From contig NC_013595.1 in NCBI RefSeq assembly GCF_000024865.1, positions 8,804,001-8,868,000 of the forward strand: 64,000 bases of DNA, in the 5' to 3' direction. Below the pieces are notes generated by a model that was not told where the DNA came from, did not search any database, and was given only the letters and a program-made list of their open reading frames with translations. This document shows positions 59,220-64,000 of this stretch, piece by piece. Both the position numbers and the translations under genes were made by a program. Position 1 is the first letter of the stretch. Every line of letters starts with the position of its first letter. This stretch comes from Streptosporangium roseum DSM 43021 (GTDB taxonomy: Bacteria; Actinomycetota; Actinomycetes; Streptosporangiales; Streptosporangiaceae).

Positions 59220-61778
59220 CTATCCGGTGCGGCGGGTCAGCGTCGTTCTCGTCCGGGTGAACGCCCCCGCCAGCAACGCCGCCAGCAGCGGCAGACCGAT
59301 CACCACCTCGGCGAGGAAGAGCCAGGGAGCCTCGACCGTCAGCCTCCTGAAGCCCATCACGGGCACGAGCGCGGCGGTTCCGGTGAGGAGTCCGGCCGGC
59401 GTGCCGATCAGGACGCCGAGTCCCGCGATGAACCCGGCCTGCCCGGCGACGACCAGCCTGCGTGTGCCCGGCGGCGCTCCGACCGCGGCCATCGTCGTGA
59501 GGTCGGGCCGCATGTCGGCCGCCGCGAGCCCGGTGGCGGCGAACGTGCTGCCCAGCACCAGGACGAGCGCCGCCGCCAGGAGCAGCCACATCATGACGGC
59601 GTTGTCATCCCGGAAGCCTTCACGGACGTAGACACGGAAGTCGGCGATCCCCGCCCCGAGCTCCCACTCCAGGCCCATCGCCTGCTGAGGGGTGGGCCGG
59701 TAGGAGGCCGGGTCGATGTACAGTTCGTGGGGCCTCGTCTTCAGCCCGGCGGCTTGGATGGCGGCGGCGGGCACCACCCCGACGGCGTAGCGGGGGTCGG
59801 CGGCCCTGGCCACGACGGCGGGGACCGTGATCTCCCGGACCGCCGTGGGCGCCCCGCCCTGTGTGGTCAATCTCATGCTCAGCCGGCCGTCTCGCACCAG
59901 GCGCGGATGGAACACGACGGCCTTTCCCGAGGCGAGCGCGGCCGCCGCCACCGGGTCCCGCCACCCCTGGACGAGGGCGAGCAGGCGCTCGTCGCCGATC
60001 GGCAGGCCGCCGAAGAAATCGAGGGAAGAGCCCGATCCGTTCCCGTGAACGGTCTGAGGGTCCAGGTAGACGGTGACGTTTTCGGCGTTCATGGCCTGGG
60101 CGCCCTCGATCAGCGGCACCCCCGGCAGCTTTCGCTCGACGGCGGCCCTCAGCCCGGCCCATCCCGCGTCGTCAAGACGACCGGCCTCGATCGTCGTGGT
60201 CCCGGCGGCGAGGGTCCCGTGGAAGGCGTCCCGGCGCTCGGCGAACCGGCTGTTGCTCGCCATGCCCGCGGCGGCGACCGCGGTCACGGCGGTCATGACG
60301 GCCGCGACCGCGCAGGCCGTACGGCCGCGATGGCGGGAGGCGTCACGGGCGGCCAGCCGGAACGGGAGCGGAAGCCGGGCTGCCGCCCGCGCGGCCACCC
60401 TGACCAGCCTGGGCGCCAGCGCGACCAGCCCGAGCTGGGCGAGGAGTGCGGCGGCGAGCACCCAGACGTAGGCGATCCTGACGGCGAACACGGCGGCCAC
60501 GATCCCGGCGACGAGCAGGATCAGGCCGAGCACGGGGAGACCGGCCCGGTCACGCACCGCGCTCACCCGCCCGCCGAGCACCGCCACCACGTCCTGCCGG
60601 GCCGCCTGTACGGCGGGCACCAGGGCCGCGATCAGCCCGCTGCCCGCTCCGGTCAGGGCGACGGTCACGACCAGTCCCCAGGGGATCTCCAGGGGGCCGA
60701 CCCCGCCGATCAGCCTGCCCGCTTCCAGCGCGGCCGACAGCGACGCCAGGCCGATGCCGAGAACCAGGCCGATCACCGCCGCGCCGCCGCCGAGGACGAC
60801 GCCGTCGGCGAGGACGATCATCCGCAGGTGGCCCGGGGAGCCCCCTTGGGCGGCGATGAGCGCGAGTTCACGGCGGCGGCGGCGCAGGCCGACCGCGAAG
60901 GCGGGGCCGGCGAGCAGCACCACCTCCAGCAGGATCATGATCGCGGCGAGCCCGATCAGCACCGTCATGTCCACGTTGAGCGGCGGTTCGTGGACCTCGC
61001 CGGTCTCGGCCGGAGAGGGCGGATTCTCGATGACGGAACGGGACTGGGCCAGCAGCCCGACGGCGTTCAGCCGCTGGACGACGGCCCAGGTGACCGGCTC
61101 CGCGGTGTCGGCCAGCCAGCCGGAGCCGGAGCCGTCCCGCTTGTCGGACAGCAGGGTGCCGGGCAGCCCGATGATCTCCCGGCTATTGGTCCGGTGCGGG
61201 TGCTCGATCACCCCGACGACCCGCAGCGGCCTTTCCTCCCGTGTGATGGCCAGCGGGGCGCCGAGGCGGGCCCCCTTCTCCAGCACCCCGGGGGTCACCG
61301 CGATCTCCTGGTCCGAGGCCGGGAAACGGCCCTCCACCAGGTGGTAGGTGCCCGCCGTCAGGGGGTCTCGCAGGTCCAGCTCGTGCGCGTCCACGCGGTC
61401 GCGCATGACCGGGCTGCGGAAGTCGACGGTGCCGTCGTTCATCGGAAGGAGCCGGGCGCCGGGGCCGAGGAGCTCCGCCAGCTCGGCAGCCGTCCACGGC
61501 CGTGTGGAGGGAGGACCGTTGCCGGATTGGCAGCACCGGCCCTGAAGGTCCTGGTGCAGCCTGCCGCGGGCCGGTGTCGTCCGGAGACGGACGTCGGCCG
61601 CTCCGATCTCCGAGGTGAGGCGCTCCTGCGGGGTGAGGTCCGCGGTCTCGGCGAAGGTCAGCAGTCCGGTGATGACGAGGACGGGCAGGCCGACCATCAC
61701 CATGATCAGCGCGCTGCGGCCCTTGGCCCGCCAGGCGTCCCGGCGGGAGATCCGCAGCGCGGCGAGGAAGGCGCTCAT
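59220..61778 (-). CDS. ABC permease copy 1 (FtsX/MacB-like, 852 aa)
   Basis: Transmembrane subunit of an efflux/antimicrobial-resistance type ABC exporter. MSAFLAALRISRRDAWRAKGRSALIMVMVGLPVLVITG opens the first helix; a ~250-residue outer domain, then two FtsX cores (VVLLAGPAFAVGLRRRRRELALIA; LVLVLGSTFAATGLAAADMRPD). Start ATG 61778 has GGGAGG six nt upstream and its ATG overlaps the stop of a 22-codon ORF. Cotranscribed after padR and the ATPase, which are upstream. Confidence 0.92.
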   Translation of the reverse strand: MSAFLAALRISRRDAWRAKGRSALIMVMVGLPVLVITGLLTFAETADLTPQERLTSEIGAADVRLRTTPARGRLHQDLQGRCCQSGNGPPSTRPWTAAELAELLGPGARLLPMNDGTVDFRSPVMRDRVDAHELDLRDPLTAGTYHLVEGRFPASDQEIAVTPGVLEKGARLGAPLAITREERPLRVVGVIEHPHRTNSREIIGLPGTLLSDKRDGSGSGWLADTAEPVTWAVVQRLNAVGLLAQSRSVIENPPSPAETGEVHEPPLNVDMTVLIGLAAIMILLEVVLLAGPAFAVGLRRRRRELALIAAQGGSPGHLRMIVLADGVVLGGGAAVIGLVLGIGLASLSAALEAGRLIGGVGPLEIPWGLVVTVALTGAGSGLIAALVPAVQAARQDVVAVLGGRVSAVRDRAGLPVLGLILLVAGIVAAVFAVRIAYVWVLAAALLAQLGLVALAPRLVRVAARAAARLPLPFRLAARDASRHRGRTACAVAAVMTAVTAVAAAGMASNSRFAERRDAFHGTLAAGTTTIEAGRLDDAGWAGLRAAVERKLPGVPLIEGAQAMNAENVTVYLDPQTVHGNGSGSSLDFFGGLPIGDERLLALVQGWRDPVAAAALASGKAVVFHPRLVRDGRLSMRLTTQGGAPTAVREITVPAVVARAADPRYAVGVVPAAAIQAAGLKTRPHELYIDPASYRPTPQQAMGLEWELGAGIADFRVYVREGFRDDNAVMMWLLLAAALVLVLGSTFAATGLAAADMRPDLTTMAAVGAPPGTRRLVVAGQAGFIAGLGVLIGTPAGLLTGTAALVPVMGFRRLTVEAPWLFLAEVVIGLPLLAALLAGAFTRTRTTLTRRTG

Positions 61779-61843
61779 GCCGCCCTCCCGTCCCGTGGCC
61801 CGCGGGTCGCCGGCACGTTCCGCGTGTCCGTCCGCTCGCTCAT
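61775..61843 (-). CDS. 22-codon coupling ORF between ATPase and permease
   Basis: Starts at ATGAG over the ATPase TGA (ATGA) and ends in TGA over the permease ATG (ATGA): MSERTDTRNVPATRGPRDGRAA. Its only apparent role would be to carry the ribosome from the ATPase gene to the permease gene; it may instead be chance. Not seen in copy 2, where the region is deleted. Confidence 0.5.
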   Translation of the reverse strand: MSERTDTRNVPATRGPRDGRAA

Positions 61844-62547
61844 CGGGCGCTCTCCAGCGGGGCGGCGGTGGAGTCGGCGATCGCGCCGTCGCGCAGGAAG
61901 ACCACCCGGTCGGCCCAGCCGGCGTAGCGCGGCTCATGAGTGACGAGCAGCACGGTGGCCCCCGCGTCACAGCGGGCGCGCAGCAACTGCAGGACGTCGT
62001 CACCGGTCGGGGTGTCCAGAGCTCCGGTGGGCTCGTCGGCCAGGATCAGCCGCCGCTCCCCGACCAGCGCGCGGGCGATCGCCACCCGCTGACGCTGACC
62101 ACCGGAGATCTCCTCGGGGAAACGCCCGGCCACCCCGGCCAGACCGACCTCCTCCAGGGCCTCCATCGCCTCCCGGCGGGCCTGCCCGGCCCTGACGCCG
62201 TCCAGCTCACGCGGCAGCATGACGTTCTCCATCGCGGTCAGCGACGGGATCAGATTCAGATCCTGGAAGACGTAGCCGACATGGCGGCGGCGGAGCCCAG
62301 CGAGGTCTTTGGCCGACAGGCCGGACAACGGCGTGCCCTCGACGACCACCTCGCCCGAGGTGGGCCGGTCCAGGCCACCGGCGAGGTTGAGCAGGGTGGA
62401 CTTGCCCGACCCCGACGGCCCCATCACCGCCACCAGCTCTCCGGCGGCGACATCCAGGCTCACCTCCCGCAATGCCGCCACGGCCTGCGGCCCGTCACCG
62501 TGCACGCGGCTGACGCCCGCGAGCCGTACGACCGGATCGAAACTCAT
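61840..62547 (-). CDS. ABC exporter ATPase (235 aa)
   Basis: Drives the FtsX-type permease. Walker A GPSGSGKST (residues 43-51), Q-loop in VGYVFQDLNLIPSLT, signature EISGGQRQRVAIARAL, Walker B RLILADEPTGALD and H-loop VLLVTHEPRYAG. Length typical for MacB/LolD-type ATPases. ATG 62547 overlaps the padR stop (ATGA). Of the two permeases only copy 1 keeps this intact upstream neighbour; copy 2 retains just its first ~20 codons. Confidence 0.97.
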   Translation of the reverse strand: MSFDPVVRLAGVSRVHGDGPQAVAALREVSLDVAAGELVAVMGPSGSGKSTLLNLAGGLDRPTSGEVVVEGTPLSGLSAKDLAGLRRRHVGYVFQDLNLIPSLTAMENVMLPRELDGVRAGQARREAMEALEEVGLAGVAGRFPEEISGGQRQRVAIARALVGERRLILADEPTGALDTPTGDDVLQLLRARCDAGATVLLVTHEPRYAGWADRVVFLRDGAIADSTAAPLESAR

Positions 62548-63071
62548 GATTGTCTCTCCTGCGTCTGGGGGGAGGCCGTGAGCACGGCCTCGCAGTGGTC
62601 GAGCCAGCGTTGCTCGGCCTCGGCCTGGAAGATCATCGAGTCGAGCACCAGCCGCTGCGCGGGGCCTTCCGCGCTCGCCCGTTTGGCGCGGGTGAGCTCC
62701 TGCAGCGTGCGCATGGTCGCGACGCGCTGGGCCTGGATCACGGGCCGCACGTCGGCGGCGGCGGTGACCGCCATCGCGAGCTTGATGACGAGCTCGTCCC
62801 GGGGCCGGTCGGACTGGGCGACGGGGGTGCCGAACCATCGCTCCATCTCGGCCCGACCGGCCTCGGTGATCGTGTAGACGACCCGGCCCTGGTCGTCCTG
62901 CTCGCCGGGGGCCACCAGACCGTCGCGTTCCATGCGGGAGAGCGTCGTATAGACCTGGCCGATGTTGAGCGGCCAGGTCGCCCCTGTGGACGCCTCGAAC
63001 TCGGCACGCAGCTGGTAGCCGTAGCGGGGCCCCTGGCTCAGCAGGGCGAGGAGCCCTTGTCGGATCGCCAT
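62544..63071 (-). CDS. PadR-family regulator of the ABC exporter (175 aa)
   Basis: Winged helix at the N-terminus: MAIRQGLLALLSQGPRYGYQLRAEFE, NIGQVYTTLSRMERDGLVAPGEQDDQ and VYTITEAGRAEMERWFG; C-terminal helical dimerisation part. ATG 63071 is the family start. Overlaps the ATPase (ATGA), so it is autoregulated with it. A near-perfect palindrome three bases upstream of the ATG is its probable operator. Confidence 0.94.
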   Translation of the reverse strand: MAIRQGLLALLSQGPRYGYQLRAEFEASTGATWPLNIGQVYTTLSRMERDGLVAPGEQDDQGRVVYTITEAGRAEMERWFGTPVAQSDRPRDELVIKLAMAVTAAADVRPVIQAQRVATMRTLQELTRAKRASAEGPAQRLVLDSMIFQAEAEQRWLDHCEAVLTASPQTQERQS

Positions 63072-63073
63072 GG

Positions 63074-63097
63074 ATACTGAGTATGCATACTCGGTAT
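63074..63097. promoter_or_regulatory. PadR operator
   Basis: 24-bp near-perfect palindrome centred on TATGCATA: ATACTGAGTATG on the left and CATACTCGGTAT on the right (one mismatched pair). It begins three bases before the padR start and must block its transcription when bound. Confidence 0.8.
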
Positions 63098-63132
63098 GGT
63101 CACGGCAAGCCGGGCAAGAGATCCGCATATTC

Positions 63133-63162
63133 TGGACAGGTTCCATCCCTGGGGCTGATACT
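63133..63162 (+). promoter_or_regulatory. Promoter of the FHA gene (leaderless)
   Basis: TGGACA (63133-63138), 18-bp spacer, GATACT (63157-63162). The ATG at 63169 begins seven bases after the -10, so the transcript likely starts at the start codon. Confidence 0.62.
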
Positions 63163-63168
63163 CGGGAG

Positions 63169-63714
63169 ATGAGCTCGCCGCCTCCCCCGTCCCGCGCGTC
63201 CGACGGGGACCGCGATCGTGCGATCAACGAGCTCCGCGACCGCGCCGTCGAGGGCCGTCTGTCGCACGACACGTTCCTCGGCCGCGTCGACATGGCGCTG
63301 CGCGCGCGCAGCCAGGGCGAGCTTGAGGACCTGGTCGCCGACCTGCCGCAGCGCGGCCGGATGCGCCGGATGGTGACCGAGATCGTCGCCTCGGCCTCCG
63401 AGTTCACCAAGCGCGTGGAGTCCGCCTGGCGGCGGCCCAGGCTGCCCAGGCTCGCGCTGCCCGGCGACAGCCGCACCCGCTACGTGGTCGGCCGCGGCTC
63501 GGCCTGCGACCTGGTCCTGGCCGACCTGACCGTCTCGCGGGTGCACGCCGAGCTCCGCCGCGACGAGGAGGGCTGGATCGTCGTCGACCTCGGCTCGCTC
63601 AACGGCACCCGGCTGAACGACTGGCGCCTGGTCGGACCGGCGAAGGTCCGGCCGGGAGACGTCCTGTCCTTCGGCGACTGCATGTTCCTGGTGATCACCC
63701 CTCAGCTGATCTGA
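63169..63714 (+). CDS. DUF1707-FHA domain protein (181 aa)
   Basis: N-terminal DUF1707 module (about 10-60: RDRAINELRDRAVEGRLSHDTFLGRVDMALRARS) and a C-terminal FHA phosphothreonine-binding domain: YVVGRGSACDLVLADLTVSRVHAELRRDEEGW and DLGSLNGTRLND with the canonical SxxH and NG elements. Probably reads Ser/Thr-kinase signalling; the partner kinase is not in the window. ATG 63169 directly follows a -10 box (leaderless). The end overlaps the convergent symporter gene. Confidence 0.9.
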   Translation: MSSPPPPSRASDGDRDRAINELRDRAVEGRLSHDTFLGRVDMALRARSQGELEDLVADLPQRGRMRRMVTEIVASASEFTKRVESAWRRPRLPRLALPGDSRTRYVVGRGSACDLVLADLTVSRVHAELRRDEEGWIVVDLGSLNGTRLNDWRLVGPAKVRPGDVLSFGDCMFLVITPQLI

Positions 63715-64000
63715 GGGGCTCCGGGGTCGCCAGGGCCGCCGCGGTGAGGGGGTAGCGCGCCGTCAGCAGGATGCTGATCCCGGCGATGAGCGCGGGCAGC
63801 AGCGTGCCGCCGTACAGCGTGGCCGTGATCGCCGCCTCGGGCTGCGCCACGGGCGTGCCGGGGTCGGACTCCACGAACCCGGTCGCGCCGAGCAGCCAGC
63901 CGAGCACCAGCGCGCCGAAGGCGAAGACCACGGTCTCGCAGGCCGTCCAGAGCCCGGTGAACACCCCGGCGCGGCGCTTCCCGGTGACCTGCGCGTCATG
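63695..64000 (-). CDS. Membrane transporter, C-terminal part (GPH/MFS-like, 5' end outside window)
   Basis: About 101 residues visible, read from the right edge: HDAQVTGKRRAGVFTGLWTACETVVFAFG..., two or three transmembrane helices, ending PEPLRSAEG. The RRAGVFTGLWTACE segment resembles the glycoside-pentoside-hexuronide sugar/cation symporters, but an MFS drug exporter is also possible. The start lies beyond the window. Overlaps the convergent FHA gene by 20 bp. Confidence 0.72.
   Translation of the reverse strand, partial: HDAQVTGKRRAGVFTGLWTACETVVFAFGALVLGWLLGATGFVESDPGTPVAQPEAAITATLYGGTLLPALIAGISILLTARYPLTAAALATPEPLRSAEG
63698..63718. terminator. Hairpin at the FHA/symporter convergence
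   Basis: CCCCTCA / TGAGGGG, 7-bp stem with a 7-base loop. It lies inside the 20-bp overlap of the two coding ends, so it can serve both strands. Confidence 0.55.

Noticed and set aside
1..64000. CRISPR arrays, insertion sequences, integrase or att sites.
   Set aside because: No regularly spaced repeats of the right kind, no transposase or integrase motifs. tRNA genes at 29.5-29.8 kb lack any flanking integrase or duplicated 3' end pointing to an island.

Overview
This 64-kb window is core chromosome of a high-GC actinobacterium. Almost every gene and the overall order (smc, acyP, mutM, rnc, rpmF, coaD, rsmD, recG, fakA-like, rpmB, thiD, thiL, ddl, gpsA, plsC-like, cofC, hup, leuD, leuC, ndgR, gltX, cimA, ilvE, leuB, serA) resemble the conserved smc-to-serA block I know from Streptomyces. 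Gene content and style (FHA, DUF1707, NlpC/P60 under a c-di-AMP riboswitch, many ATGA/GTGA overlaps, leaderless starts) suggest Streptosporangiales (Streptosporangium/Nonomuraea-like), but the genus is an inference. I saw no insertion sequence, prophage, CRISPR array or plasmid function.

Layout. 1-8.6 kb: the 5' part of smc, a small coiled-coil protein, acylphosphatase, mutM, rnc, rpmF, DUF177, coaD and rsmD, all on the minus strand. 8.6-24 kb: recG, a DAK2 kinase-like protein, rpmB, thiamine genes thiD and thiL flanking an anchored Ser/Pro-rich surface protein, an AsnC-type effector-domain protein, a DUF3515 lipoprotein, ddl, a Cys/Met-metabolism PLP-fold protein whose PLP lysine is replaced by arginine, gpsA, an acyltransferase, cofC, an MFS pump, a small basic-fold protein and HU. 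24-36 kb: leuCD divergent from ndgR, a long acidic protein of unknown function, a thioredoxin-fold protein behind two tandem 21-bp palindromes, two tRNA-Glu(CTC) and one tRNA-Gln(CTG), an M3 oligopeptidase, a PadR/MATE pair, gltX and a FAH-family enzyme. 36.3-39.1 kb: a six-gene Asp23/AmaP envelope-stress operon with a sigma-B-type promoter and start/stop overlaps throughout. 39-47 kb: HmoA-like, HD-domain, GlxA-type regulator, isochorismatase-like, secreted heparinase-like protein, cimA with a leader-peptide attenuator, an O-methyltransferase and a Uma2 protein. 47-55 kb: ilvE, leuB, a secreted NlpC/P60 peptidase under a c-di-AMP riboswitch, a divergent TetR/DHA2 efflux pair with five operator half-sites, and serA. 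55-64 kb: an uncharacterised protein with octapeptide repeats, a tandemly duplicated PadR-regulated ABC exporter, an FHA protein and the 3' end of a symporter-like gene.

Themes. Branched-chain amino acid and serine synthesis is spread over the window (leuC, leuD, ndgR, cimA, ilvE, leuB, serA) with two visible control devices: the NdgR intergenic region and a Leu/Ile-codon attenuator in front of cimA. Three regulator/transporter modules (PadR/MATE, TetR/DHA2, PadR/ABC) each carry recognisable palindromes at the regulator promoter. The most unusual item is the second ABC permease copy. Its N-terminus is the first ~20 codons of the ATPase gene fused in frame to a complete permease, with a relic of the padR 3' end just upstream: a fossil of a tandem duplication that lost its own ATPase.
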